Below the pieces are notes generated by a model. That model was not told where the DNA came from, did not search any database, and saw only the letters and a program-made list of their open reading frames with translations. Made by a program: the position numbers and the translations under genes. Below are positions 17,356-25,743 of a stretch of 64,000 bases of DNA, piece after piece. The stretch's first letter is position 1. Each line of letters opens with the position of its first letter. The stretch covers positions 434,001 to 498,000 of the forward strand of contig NZ_BNBR01000005.1 in assembly GCF_014656055.1 (NCBI RefSeq), given 5' to 3'. This DNA comes from Streptomyces griseosporeus. Lineage in GTDB: Bacteria; Actinomycetota; Actinomycetes; Streptomycetales; Streptomycetaceae.

Positions 17356-17534
17356 TGGCGGAACCGCCAGGCCGAATGCTCCGCCGACGCCGCCTCGTCC
17401 CGCCCTCGTCCGCCCCGAAGCCGAACCGGCTGGGCTCCCCACCCGGCCCGAGCCAGGAGAAACCGCCGAAGGGGCATCCCGCGTGCCCTTGGTCGACGTA
17501 CGATCCGGGAAAGTCGGCTCGCTGAGAGGCGTAC

Positions 17535-19097
17535 GTGGCCAGCACTCACAACCAGCAAGTCCTCGCTGAGCACAAGGCGAAGTTCGAGCGGAGGGTCCTC
17601 GGGGGGCGGGAGTTCAACAAGCTGCTCCATGAAATGGGCGCGGAGCCCTACCGTTTCGTGGAGGACCAGAAGGACGGCCGGCGCTGGTGGATCTACATCA
17701 CCTTGCCGGAGAACGTCCGGGACACCTTCGACCTGCACCTTGAGGTGCTGTGTCTGTCGGCCTCCTACGAGCGGGTGGAGCCGCGCACGCTCGACACGAT
17801 CGCAGAGCGCTTACGCAGCAGAGAGGCACGGCTGGATCCCGACTTCGCGATCCTCCTCACCCCGGACGCGGGAGCGGAGAAACTCGTCCGTCGCCGCCGC
17901 GGCCAGCTCCCGATTCTCACCATCGACTCCAACGAGCTTCTGGGAGACGGGCGCCGGATAAGCCTGCGCGAGCGCCTCGCGCAGATCATGGTCACCCATG
18001 ACCACTACGACCTGACCAAGCCCATCACCGAACCCACGGCGTTCTACGGGCGCCGTGCCGAGGTGCGAGAGCTCGACTTCGCCCTGGACCGGGGCCAGTC
18101 CGTGGGCATCTTCGGGCTGCGCAAGGCCGGGAAGACCTCGCTGCTCAACTATGTGGAGAAGCATCGCGCGGAGGAGGGCAAGCCCGTCGTCCGGCTGGAC
18201 ATCAGCGGACTGACGGCCGAGCAGTTCCAGCTCAGCCTGCTGGTGGAGTGCCACAAACTGCTGCGTACCCGGCAGGGAATCGCCCCCCGGCTGACCTCGC
18301 TCACCCGCGACGGCCGCCCTCACCCCGTGGCGAACATCTCCACGCACTGGATCAACGACCTGGACATCATGCTGGACGCCTTGGACAGCCGCCTGGAGCT
18401 GTTCGTGGACGAGATCGACCAGGCCTGGCCCGGCCGCTCCAACCTGGAGGAGGACGAGGCGCGAGCGTTGTTGCGCTGCCTCACCCAGCTGCGCGGCGTC
18501 ATCCAGCGCCGCGAAGCCGAGGGGAAGGACGGCATCGGCATCGTGTGCGCAGGGGTGGACCCCGCGATTTTCGAGCGCCCACTCGTCGGCGGGCGGGACA
18601 ATCTCCTCTACAAGTTCGTGCGCCTGTCTTTCCTCTCGCCCATGAAGAAGGACGAGATGCAGGAGATGGTGCGCAGCCTCGGCAAGCGCATGGGGCTGCG
18701 CTACCGGGACCCCGCGACCATCGACTTCCTCTTCCGCGAGTTCGGCGGTCACCCCCTGTTGACCCGCAAGGCGTGCTCCGCTGCGGCCCGCAGGCGCCCC
18801 GACGACGTCATCCCCTGGCACGTTCCCCTGGAAGCCCTGGAAAGCGCCCTGCAGCTGCGCGGGCCCAACACGCCGCGCTCCGAGGTCGCGGACGTACTGA
18901 AGTCGTTCACCGACTGGTTCGGGGACGAGGCGGCCATGCTGCCGCTGCTGTGGTCGGAGGACCCGGACGAGCAGCGGGACGCGCGCGAATGGGCCGAGAG
19001 CGAGCCGGACATGGCCGCGCACCTGGTGTCGTACGGCATCACCGACGAGACCTGGGCTCCGCGGATCCACGCCATGCGCGACCTGGTGCTGAAGTGA
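17535..19097 (+). CDS. STAND-like P-loop ATPase, first gene of a two-ATPase operon
   Basis: A 520-residue protein from a GTG with GAGAGG five bases upstream. Residues 1-155 form an unrecognised N-terminal domain with a strand-rich core (RRWWIYITLPEN, DFAILLTPD, QLPILTIDSNELL) that might be nuclease-like or a sensor. The ATPase has Walker A GLRKAGKT (194-201) and Walker B LELFVDEID (ending 295), like novel STAND NTPases. The C-terminal ~120 residues are helical. It has a TTA leucine codon at 17811 (residue 93), next to rare AGA usage, so translation may need the bldA tRNA. Seven bases separate it from the next ATPase gene. Function is unknown; defence or conflict is a possibility only. Confidence 0.85.
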   Translation: MASTHNQQVLAEHKAKFERRVLGGREFNKLLHEMGAEPYRFVEDQKDGRRWWIYITLPENVRDTFDLHLEVLCLSASYERVEPRTLDTIAERLRSREARLDPDFAILLTPDAGAEKLVRRRRGQLPILTIDSNELLGDGRRISLRERLAQIMVTHDHYDLTKPITEPTAFYGRRAEVRELDFALDRGQSVGIFGLRKAGKTSLLNYVEKHRAEEGKPVVRLDISGLTAEQFQLSLLVECHKLLRTRQGIAPRLTSLTRDGRPHPVANISTHWINDLDIMLDALDSRLELFVDEIDQAWPGRSNLEEDEARALLRCLTQLRGVIQRREAEGKDGIGIVCAGVDPAIFERPLVGGRDNLLYKFVRLSFLSPMKKDEMQEMVRSLGKRMGLRYRDPATIDFLFREFGGHPLLTRKACSAAARRRPDDVIPWHVPLEALESALQLRGPNTPRSEVADVLKSFTDWFGDEAAMLPLLWSEDPDEQRDAREWAESEPDMAAHLVSYGITDETWAPRIHAMRDLVLK

Positions 19098-19104
19098 GGT
19101 TCTG

Positions 19105-20376
19105 ATGCGGCTCTTACCCACCCAGCGGCGCTGGGTCGACCAGGTCTGCGAGTACCTCATAGACGGGGAGACGGTCATCGTCCGGGGCGTTCCGGGCTCC
19201 GGCAAGACCGTCCTGCTGGAGGCGGTGGCGCGCGAGCTCGGGGAGACCAGCGTGTGCACCTGGGGGCGTGACTACACCGACGACAACCAGCAGGAACGCA
19301 CCACTGCGTTCCAGGAGGGCGTCCGAAAGGCACTGGACCGGCACGGCGCCGCCCATCTGCTCTTCGACGACTATCCCCACGCCTTGCGCAACACGCACGG
19401 CCTACGGCTCCAGCGGCAGCTGCTTCAGCTGCTGGTCGACGGCGAGCAAGCGGTCGACACCGGCGCCCTTCTGACCGGCCGGTGGGGCCGCAGCATGCAC
19501 CTGGTCTCCAGTGGTTCCCCCCTGGTGGCCCGCGCCCGCGTCGTGGCGCTGCCGGTCGCCCGGGAAGCGGACTTCGCGGAAGTGGGTTGCGCCGGCTCGG
19601 CTGACGCCCTGGAGGCCGTCGGCGGTAACGCCGCGCTGCTGGGCAAGGTGGTGCCTGTGCTGGGGCGCGCTGCCCTCCACCAGGTGCGCGACACCGCCGA
19701 GGCGCTCGCGCCCAAGTGGATCCAGGACGTGCCGTGGGAGGCAGCCAGCTGGATCAAACGCGTGGTGCGTGGAGGGCCGGCCGCCCTGCCCGCGGACGAC
19801 TCCGCGATCGAGGCGCTGGCCCCGTTGCTCGTTCCCGCAGGCGAGCGGCGCGACGGCACGCCTCGGTACGGGGTGGTGCGCGCCCTGCATGCGGACGCGG
19901 CTCGCGCCACGCTGGACGGCCGGGCACCCACCTGGCCGGCCACCTGGCAGGCGTCCGTGAAAACCTTCTGCGGATTCCTGTCGGGAGTCCCGGAGGCCGT
20001 CTGGGTGGACCGGTACATGGCTGCCAAGCCGGCGCAGCTCTTACGTTTCGTCGGGGCCGTACGTGCCGTCTGCCGAACTCCGCTGCGGCTGCTGATCGCC
20101 AAGAACCCCAACGACACCGCGTTGACAGCCGCCGATGTCGCCGCCTTCGCACGGGAACGCTGCCAGGTCAGGATCATGCATCCCGGCGACCGCAAGCAGC
20201 TCCACGACCGCCAGCTGATCTTCCTGGGCGATCTGGAGGGCGGGGTGGTGCTGCCCACCGCTCGCGTCCTGATGTCCCAGGACCCGCCGGGTTCGGCGGT
20301 CGCGGTACGAGCCCCGACTCTCGACCGCAAGTTGATACTCGACGCCTGGGGTCGCGCCCGACCGCCGGCGGTTTGA
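19105..20376 (+). CDS. Second P-loop ATPase with PLD/MIT-C-like C-terminal domain
   Basis: A 423-residue protein. Walker A is GVPGSGKT (28-35) and Walker B HLLFDD (84-89). Residues ~90-280 look like an AAA-type helical and lid region. The last ~140 residues contain VRIMHPGDRKQLHDRQLIF; the HDR (367-369) within a hydrophobic context recalls the PLD-like fold of MIT C-terminal domains, which is a weak similarity. It carries TTA codons at 19114 (residue 4) and 20041 (residue 313), so bldA could gate its expression. It follows the first ATPase by 7 bases with GAGG before the ATG, and ends at the bidirectional terminator next to tRNA-Gly. Confidence 0.82.
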   Translation: MRLLPTQRRWVDQVCEYLIDGETVIVRGVPGSGKTVLLEAVARELGETSVCTWGRDYTDDNQQERTTAFQEGVRKALDRHGAAHLLFDDYPHALRNTHGLRLQRQLLQLLVDGEQAVDTGALLTGRWGRSMHLVSSGSPLVARARVVALPVAREADFAEVGCAGSADALEAVGGNAALLGKVVPVLGRAALHQVRDTAEALAPKWIQDVPWEAASWIKRVVRGGPAALPADDSAIEALAPLLVPAGERRDGTPRYGVVRALHADAARATLDGRAPTWPATWQASVKTFCGFLSGVPEAVWVDRYMAAKPAQLLRFVGAVRAVCRTPLRLLIAKNPNDTALTAADVAAFARERCQVRIMHPGDRKQLHDRQLIFLGDLEGGVVLPTARVLMSQDPPGSAVAVRAPTLDRKLILDAWGRARPPAV

Positions 20377-20389
20377 GCAGCCAACAAAC

Positions 20390-20416
20390 AAACCCCAGGC
20401 CGTCGGCCTGGGGTTT
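20390..20416. terminator. Bidirectional terminator between ATPase operon and tRNA-Gly
   Basis: A perfect 12-bp stem (20390-20401 with 20405-20416) with a three-base loop. Its outer pairs are A/T-rich, giving AAA before it and TTT after it on both strands, so it can act as an intrinsic terminator in each direction. Confidence 0.9.
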
Positions 20417-20421
20417 CTCTC

Positions 20422-20495
20422 TGGAGCGGGTGACGAGAATCGAACTCGCGCTCTCAGCTTGGGAAGCTGATGTTCTACCATTAAACTACACCCGC
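20422..20495 (-). tRNA. tRNA-Gly, anticodon CCC, with encoded CCA
   Basis: Read on the minus strand, the acceptor GCGGGTG pairs with CACCCGC. The anticodon stem TCAGC/GCTGA encloses the loop TTCCCAA, giving anticodon CCC for GGG glycine codons. The T arm has GTTCGATTC. The discriminator base is T, and CCA is encoded at 20422-20424. tRNA genes are common integration sites, but I see no repeated 3' end of this tRNA on the far side of the ATPase operon. Confidence 0.95.
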
Positions 20496-20782
20496 GTAAG
20501 TCACCGGCGCCCCCGCGAGGGCGGTGCCGGAACCGTCGCCCACTGTACCGCATCCCAGGCTCCCGGTGTTCAAGGCCGGGGGCCTGGCGCGTTTCCGGGG
20601 GTGGGGGGATCCGGGTGCGGGCGGCGAGAGTTGGGGCGTACGGTGGGGGTGTGGGGGAGGGCTCCGGTGGGTCGGAGTGCCGCCTGGAGGGGCGTCCCTT
20701 TCATCCCGTAATGTGGGGCTTCGTCGTCACGGCATTCCCGCCCGATGTGACGCGGCTCTTGGGGAAGGGACTCTAGGACTTG

Positions 20783-20947
20783 ATGGAGCGCACCGTCGTC
20801 CGTTGTGCCGATGGGCACGTGTTCACCACCGCTTCGTTCCCGATGCAGCAGGCCGAGCGACTCGGGCCCGGCCGGCTCGTGCGGTGTCCTCGGTGTGCCC
20901 GGCTCCGCAGTGCGGTGCCGGTGCCGGTGGCCTTCGAGAAGCGGTAG
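20783..20947 (+). CDS. 54-residue zinc-ribbon-like small protein
   Basis: A short gene starting MERTVVRCADGHVFTTASFP and ending with AFEKR. The pairs CADGH and CPRC, about 25 residues apart, form a plausible zinc ribbon. It lies 88 bases upstream of dcd on the same strand. A mix of GC-rich third positions and the spaced Cys/His ligands supports coding. Similar small proteins occur in Streptomyces but I know no function. A role in nucleic-acid binding is only a guess. Confidence 0.7.
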   Translation: MERTVVRCADGHVFTTASFPMQQAERLGPGRLVRCPRCARLRSAVPVPVAFEKR

Positions 20948-21034
20948 CGGCAACACGCGGCGAACCGGAAGATCGCCCGGCGTGCGGAGTCGTCCCGATT
21001 GGGGGGCTCCGCACGCCTTGCGTATCCTCGGGGA

Positions 21035-21610
21035 GTGCTTCTCTCAGACAAGGACATCCGGGCCGAGATCGACGCCGGGCGGGTTCGGATCGACCCCTAC
21101 GACGAATCCATGGTGCAGCCGTCGAGCATCGACGTGCGTCTCGACCGGTTCTTCCGTGTTTTCGAGAACCACCGCTACCCCCACATCGACCCCTCCATCG
21201 AGCAGGCCGACCTCACGCGGCTGGTGGAGCCCGAGGGGGACGAGCCGTTCATCCTGCACCCCGGGGAGTTCGTGCTCGCCTCGACGTACGAGGTGATCAC
21301 CCTGCCCGACGACCTCGCCTCCCGGCTGGAGGGCAAGAGCTCCCTCGGCCGGCTCGGGCTCGTCACCCACTCCACGGCCGGCTTCATCGACCCCGGCTTC
21401 TCCGGGCACGTGACCCTGGAGCTGAGCAACCTCGCCACGCTCCCCATCAAGCTCTGGCCCGGCATGAAGATCGGCCAGCTGTGCATGTTCCGGCTCAGCT
21501 CGCCCGCGGAGTTCCCCTACGGCAGCGAGCGCTACGGCTCCCGCTACCAGGGCCAGCGCGGGCCGACCGCCTCCCGTTCCTACCTCAACTTCCATCGAAC
21601 CCAGGTGTGA
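21035..21610 (+). CDS. dcd: dCTP deaminase
   Basis: A 191-residue enzyme that deaminates dCTP to dUTP for thymidylate synthesis; the length is usual. It starts at a GTG (VLLSDKDIRAEIDAGRV) with GGGGA upstream. Family motifs seen: PSSIDVRLDRFFRVF, GKSSLGRLGL with the uridine-pocket residues, and THSTAGFIDPGFSGH containing the catalytic region, then ELSNLATLPIKLWPGMKIGQ. It is followed closely by a phosphoribosyltransferase gene, pairing two nucleotide-metabolism genes. Confidence 0.97.
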   Translation: MLLSDKDIRAEIDAGRVRIDPYDESMVQPSSIDVRLDRFFRVFENHRYPHIDPSIEQADLTRLVEPEGDEPFILHPGEFVLASTYEVITLPDDLASRLEGKSSLGRLGLVTHSTAGFIDPGFSGHVTLELSNLATLPIKLWPGMKIGQLCMFRLSSPAEFPYGSERYGSRYQGQRGPTASRSYLNFHRTQV

Positions 21611-21618
21611 GCGCCGAC

Positions 21619-22116
21619 ATGTCCGCCGTACGAGAGAACCTGACCTACGAGCAGTTCGGCACCGCCGTCCGCGAGCTCGCCCAGACCATCGCCGACGACG
21701 GCTACCAGCCGGACGTCGTGCTCAGCATCGCCCGCGGCGGCGTCTTCGTGGCCGGCGGGCTGGCCTACGCCCTCGACTGCAAGAACATCCACCTGGTGAA
21801 CGTCGAGTTCTACACCGGCGTGGGCGAGACGCTGGAGATGCCGGTCATGCTGGCGCCCGTCCCCAACGCGATCGACTTCACCGACAAGAAGGTCCTGATC
21901 GCCGACGACGTCGCCGACACCGGCAAGACCCTCAAGCTGGTCCACGACTTCTGCCTCGACCACGTCGCCGAGGTCCGCTCCGCGGTCATCTACGAGAAGT
22001 CCCAGTCGCTGGTGAAGTGCGAGTACGTCTGGAAGCGCACGGACGACTGGATCAACTTCCCGTGGAGCGTCGAGCCGCCCGTGGTGAAGCGTGAGGGTCA
22101 GGTTCTCGACGCCTGA
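21619..22116 (+). CDS. Phosphoribosyltransferase-domain protein
   Basis: A 165-residue type I PRT fold protein. The PRPP-binding loop is VLIADDVADTGKTLKL, preceded by VVLSIARGGVFVAGGLAYAL, as in xanthine/hypoxanthine-type enzymes. The ATG at 21619 is used; a GTG at 21607 overlaps the dcd stop (GTGA) and is an alternative that would imply coupling. The base accepted cannot be told; purine salvage is the usual assumption. A hairpin terminator follows. Confidence 0.88.
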   Translation: MSAVRENLTYEQFGTAVRELAQTIADDGYQPDVVLSIARGGVFVAGGLAYALDCKNIHLVNVEFYTGVGETLEMPVMLAPVPNAIDFTDKKVLIADDVADTGKTLKLVHDFCLDHVAEVRSAVIYEKSQSLVKCEYVWKRTDDWINFPWSVEPPVVKREGQVLDA

Positions 22117-22134
22117 TCAAGCGGACGCAGCAAG

Positions 22135-22167
22135 AAGGGGCTCCTCGCCGTCGGCGGGGAGCCCCTT
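22135..22167. terminator. Hairpin terminator between convergent genes
   Basis: AAGGGGCTC at 22135-22143 pairs with GAGCCCCTT at 22159-22167, with further GC pairs inside. It is placed between the ends of the phosphoribosyltransferase gene and the minus-strand Yip1-like gene. Confidence 0.8.
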
Positions 22168-22189
22168 CCGTGTCCTCGGTCGGCAGCGC

Positions 22190-23119
22190 TCAGAACGTGC
22201 CCAGCTTCACGATCGACAGCAGTGCGATCAGCTGGATCGACGACGCGCCCAGGGCCTTCGGCCACGGGAGGTCGTGGGAGCGGCTCACCATCAGGGTGAG
22301 GAGGGCGCCGCCGGCCACCCAGGTGGCCCAGCCGAGCGCCTGGACGAACGTCGCGTCGCCGCCCGCGAACATGGCGAAGATCAGGCGGGGCGCGTCCGAG
22401 AGGGACATGATCAGCATGGAGAGGCCGACCGTGGGCTGCCAGGCGCCGTCGCCGCCCAGCTGGCGGGCGAGGGTGTGGGTGACCACGCCGAGCACGAACG
22501 CCGACAGCACCATCGCCACCGCCGTCGTCAGGACGATCGGGATCGCGTTGGAGAGCGTGGCGTTGATCGCGTCCTCGCGGGCGCCGTCGAAGCCGAAGAC
22601 CGCGAGCAGGCCGTAGAGGAAGGTCACGATCAGGGCCGGGGCCCACATCGTGTAGTCGCGCATGCGGAGGAACGTCTGGTTCGGGGAGAGGACGATCCCC
22701 TTCAGCAGGTCCTTCCAGGGCAGGCGGGGGCCGATCGGGCCGGACGGGGCCGCCGTCGAGCCCGCCTGGTAGGTGCCGCCCTGGGTGTATCCGGCGTCGT
22801 ACCCGGCCTGCTCGTCGATCGAGAACGCCTGCGTGTGGCCCGGGTTGTTCGCCGCGTACGGGTCGGGCGCGTGCCCCGGGTCGCCGCCGAAGTACTCCGG
22901 TCCCTCCGGGCCGGGACCGTAACCCTGGCCGGGGCCGGGGCCGTAGCCGCCGTACTGCGGCGGGCGCTGCTGCCCCTGCGGGTACGGGTGCGGAGCCTGC
23001 GGGTAGCCGTATGCCGGCCCCTGTCCCTGCGGCGCCTGCTGTCCGTACGGGGGGTGTTGCGGTCGCGCTTGCGGGGCGCGGTCGTCCCGGCCGCCGCGTC
23101 CGATCCTGAATCCAGCCAC
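22190..23119 (-). CDS. Yip1-domain membrane protein with Gly/Pro/Tyr/Gln-rich N-terminus
   Basis: A 309-residue protein. Residues 1-130 are cytoplasmic low complexity, rich in PQ, PY and GYG (YGPGPGQGYGPGPEGPEYF). From about residue 135 (PWKDLLKGIVLSPNQTFLRM) the Yip1 domain has five hydrophobic segments. The GTG at 23119 (VAGFRIGRGGRDD) has GAAGG upstream; a longer frame to 23200 is possible but lacks a site. Function in bacteria is unknown; membrane organisation is inferred only from the eukaryotic family. Confidence 0.85.
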   Translation of the reverse strand: MAGFRIGRGGRDDRAPQARPQHPPYGQQAPQGQGPAYGYPQAPHPYPQGQQRPPQYGGYGPGPGQGYGPGPEGPEYFGGDPGHAPDPYAANNPGHTQAFSIDEQAGYDAGYTQGGTYQAGSTAAPSGPIGPRLPWKDLLKGIVLSPNQTFLRMRDYTMWAPALIVTFLYGLLAVFGFDGAREDAINATLSNAIPIVLTTAVAMVLSAFVLGVVTHTLARQLGGDGAWQPTVGLSMLIMSLSDAPRLIFAMFAGGDATFVQALGWATWVAGGALLTLMVSRSHDLPWPKALGASSIQLIALLSIVKLGTF

Positions 23120-23286
23120 GCCTTCGAACGTACCTGGTTCCGCAGAGTGACGTGCCCGCGGCCGGTGTTCGGGCGGGGCTTTGCTGCCGACCTGTGACAT
23201 CCCCTAAGGGCGCTGGCGCCCGAGCATCCGGGGCGCCTCCGGGCGGTCCCGGGGAACCTCCCCGCCCAGGGCGGGCACCGGGAACC

Positions 23287-23721
23287 TCAAGGTGCCACCG
23301 GCCGTTCGAAGAACGTCTCCAGCACCACCGTCGCCTGCGTCCCGCTCACCCCGTCGATCGCGTACAGGCGCCGCAGCACGTCCTGGAGTTGTTCCGTCGT
23401 CGCCGTCCTGACCTTGACCAGGACCGACGCGCTGCCCGCGATCACATGCGCCTCCTGGATCTCGGGGATGGCGGCGAACCGGTCGCCCGAGTCGCCGACC
23501 CACCGGCTGGAGTCGACCATGACGAAGGCGAGGACACCCCGGCCGAGCGCCGCCGGGTCGACCTCGACCGTCGTCCGCCGGATCACGCCCCGCTCGCGCA
23601 GCTTGCGCACCCGGTCGTGGGTGGCGCCGGCGGAGAGGCCGACGGCCTGGCCCAGGGCGGCGTAGGGCGTCGTCGCGTCCTGCTGGAGCAGCGCGAGCAG
23701 GTGCCGGTCGACCTCGTCCAT
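23287..23721 (-). CDS. Lrp/AsnC-family transcriptional regulator
   Basis: A 144-residue protein. The N-terminal winged helix is DEVDRHLLALLQQDATTPYA, ALGQAVGLSAGATHDRVRKL. The C-terminal RAM domain (GVLAFVMVDSS to VVLETFF) is the ligand-binding and oligomerisation part. It is divergent from the SMP-30 lactonase gene with about 100 bases between, the usual arrangement for local control. GAGG precedes the ATG. Ligand unknown. Confidence 0.93.
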   Translation of the reverse strand: MDEVDRHLLALLQQDATTPYAALGQAVGLSAGATHDRVRKLRERGVIRRTTVEVDPAALGRGVLAFVMVDSSRWVGDSGDRFAAIPEIQEAHVIAGSASVLVKVRTATTEQLQDVLRRLYAIDGVSGTQATVVLETFFERPVAP

Positions 23722-23744
23722 CCAGACCTCATTCGGTGAATTGC

Positions 23745-23773
23745 TTGATCTGCCGATTTACATTCTGCATAGT
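23745..23773 (+). promoter_or_regulatory. Putative promoter of the lactonase gene
   Basis: TTGATC at 23745-23750 and CATAGT at 23768-23773, 17 bases apart, lie in the divergent gap between the Lrp-type regulator and the lactonase. AT-rich sequence around it is also where an Lrp-family protein could bind. Confidence 0.5.
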
Positions 23774-23819
23774 GGGCCTCCAGGAGATCAAGATCCGATA
23801 CGACGGTGAGGTGGGCGGC

Positions 23820-24761
23820 ATGCCCGGCGCGCGACCGGAGTTGTACGAGACCCTCGACGAGCGCTTCCGCACCGGCCGGTGCACCGCGGGCGACTCCCGG
23901 CTGGAGGTCCTGTACGAGGGCTGCCGCTGGGCCGAGGGACCCCTCTACGTGCCCGCCGGGCGGTACGTGGTGTGGAGCGACATCCCCAACGACCGTCTGC
24001 TGCGCTGGGACGAGACCACCGGCGCGGTCGGCGTCTTCCGCTCGCCCGCCGGTCATCCCAACGGCAACACGCTGGACACCGAGGGCCGGCTCGTCACCTG
24101 CGAGCAGGGCAACCGGCGCGTCACCCGCACCGAGCACGACGGCTCGGTCACCGTCCTCGCCGACCGCTACCGGGGCAAGCGGCTCAACAGCCCCAACGAC
24201 GCCGCCGTGAAGTCCGACGGGGCCGTCTACTTCTCCGACCCCGACTTCGGCATCACCAGCGACTACGAGGGCTACCGCGCCGAGAGCGAGATCGGTGCCT
24301 GCAACGTCTACCGGATCGACCCCGGCAGCGGCGAGGTCCGGCTGGTCGCCGACGGGTTCCAGGGCCCCAACGGGCTGGTGTTCTCGCCCGACGAGAGCCG
24401 CCTGTACGTCTCCGACAGCCGCGCCAACCACATCCGCGTCTTCGACGTCCGCGACGACGGCACCCTCGGCGACGCGGGCGTCTTCGCCGAGTGCAGGACC
24501 GGCAGGTTCGACAACATCCGCTTCGACGACGAGGGCCGGCTGTGGGCCGCCGCCATGGACGGCGGCGTGCACTGCTACGACCCCGACGGCACCCTCCTCG
24601 GCCGGCTGCTGGTGCCCGACGTCGTCGCCAACATCCGCTTCGGCGGCGCCAAGCGCAACCGCCTGTTCATCGCCGCCGACACCACGCTGTACTCGCTGGT
24701 GACGGGCGTCACCGGGACCGGACCCCTGCCGGGCGTACAGCACGGACCGGGCCGCCCGTAG
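23820..24761 (+). CDS. SMP-30/gluconolactonase-family hydrolase
   Basis: A 313-residue six-bladed propeller enzyme. The metal-site residues are seen in CRWAEGPLYV (Glu), GHPNGNTLDTEGRL and NSPNDAAVKSDGAVYFSDPD (Asn), and FQGPNGLVFSPDESRLYVSD (Asp). Family members open sugar lactones such as gluconolactone with a divalent metal. The ATG at 23820 has GGTGAGG about ten bases upstream; a GTG at 23772 is possible. The divergent Lrp-type gene is its likely regulator. Confidence 0.92.
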   Translation: MPGARPELYETLDERFRTGRCTAGDSRLEVLYEGCRWAEGPLYVPAGRYVVWSDIPNDRLLRWDETTGAVGVFRSPAGHPNGNTLDTEGRLVTCEQGNRRVTRTEHDGSVTVLADRYRGKRLNSPNDAAVKSDGAVYFSDPDFGITSDYEGYRAESEIGACNVYRIDPGSGEVRLVADGFQGPNGLVFSPDESRLYVSDSRANHIRVFDVRDDGTLGDAGVFAECRTGRFDNIRFDDEGRLWAAAMDGGVHCYDPDGTLLGRLLVPDVVANIRFGGAKRNRLFIAADTTLYSLVTGVTGTGPLPGVQHGPGRP

Positions 24762-24771
24762 ATTGACGCCG

Positions 24772-24787
24772 TCCGTAGATTTACGGA
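24772..24787. promoter_or_regulatory. Palindrome upstream of nadE
   Basis: TCCGTA-GATT-TACGGA is a perfect 6-bp inverted repeat with a four-base spacer, 41 bases before the nadE start. A second CCGTAGATT lies just upstream at about 24756. It may be an operator for NAD control; no regulator can be named. Confidence 0.4.
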
Positions 24788-24827
24788 GAGCAGCACACAC
24801 GTCAGCAAGCCCGTCCGAGGAGCCACC

Positions 24828-25709
24828 GTGACCGACCCGGCGTCCGCGTCCCCTTCCGCCCAGCAGGCCTCGCAGGCTCAGCAGGCCCCGCAGGCCCAGC
24901 AGGTCCAGCAGGAGATCGCCCGCGACCTCCAGGTCGCCCCGGCCTTCGACGCCGCCGAGGAGATCGAGCGCCGGGTGGCCTTCCTCGCCGGGCAGCTGAC
25001 CTCCACCGGCCTGCGCTCCCTCGTCCTCGGCATCAGCGGCGGCGTGGACTCCTCCACCGCCGGGCGGCTGTGCCAGCTCGCGGTGGAGCGGGTGCGGGCG
25101 GCCGGCCAAGAGGCCACGTTCTACGCGATGCGGCTGCCGTACGGCGTCCAGGCCGACGAGGCCGACGCCCAGCGGGCGCTGGAGTTCATCCGTCCCGACC
25201 GGGTCCTGACCGTCGACGTGAAGCCCGCGAGCGACGCCGCGCTGGAGGCCGTGCTGGCCGGCGGCACCACGTTCCGCGACGCCCACCACCAGGACTTCGT
25301 GCACGGCAACATCAAGGCCCGGCAGCGCATGATCGCCCAGTACGCGGTGGCCGGCGCGCACGACGGTCTCGTCGTCGGCACCGACCACGCCGCCGAGGCG
25401 GTCTCCGGGTTCTTCACCAAGTTCGGCGACGGCGCCGCCGACGTCGTACCGCTGACCGGGCTGACCAAGCGCCGGGTGCGGGCCCTGGCGGAGGCGCTGG
25501 GGGCGCCGGCCGCGCTGGTGTGGAAGACGCCGACCGCCGACCTGGAGACCCTCGACCCGGGCAAGCCGGACGAGGACGCGCTCGGGGTGACGTACGACGA
25601 CATCGACGACTTCCTGGAGGGCAAGCCGGTGGACGCGGCCGCGTACGAGGCGATCGTGCGCCGTTACCGGCTCACCGAGCACAAGCGGCAGCTGCCCCTC
25701 GCGCCCTGA
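24828..25709 (+). CDS. nadE: NH3-dependent NAD+ synthetase
   Basis: A 293-residue enzyme that amidates deamido-NAD with ammonia and ATP, the last step of NAD synthesis. The PP-loop is SGGVDSS (about 70-76) inside LVLGISGGVDSSTAGRLCQL. Substrate-pocket segments include NIKARQRMIAQY, VVGTDHAAEAVSGFFTKFGDG and KTPTADLETLDPGKPDE. No glutaminase domain is present. The first 30 residues are Gln/Ala-rich, longer than in E. coli NadE. The GTG start has GAGGAG upstream. Confidence 0.96.
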   Translation: MTDPASASPSAQQASQAQQAPQAQQVQQEIARDLQVAPAFDAAEEIERRVAFLAGQLTSTGLRSLVLGISGGVDSSTAGRLCQLAVERVRAAGQEATFYAMRLPYGVQADEADAQRALEFIRPDRVLTVDVKPASDAALEAVLAGGTTFRDAHHQDFVHGNIKARQRMIAQYAVAGAHDGLVVGTDHAAEAVSGFFTKFGDGAADVVPLTGLTKRRVRALAEALGAPAALVWKTPTADLETLDPGKPDEDALGVTYDDIDDFLEGKPVDAAAYEAIVRRYRLTEHKRQLPLAP

Positions 25710-25743
25710 GCGCCGCGCCCCTTCGCGCCCTGACCTGCGGGGC

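Noticed and set aside
17333..20500. Integrated island with att sites at tRNA-Gly
   Set aside because: I could not find a second copy of the tRNA 3' end to the left of the ATPase operon, and no integrase is present there, so integration at this tRNA is not supported.
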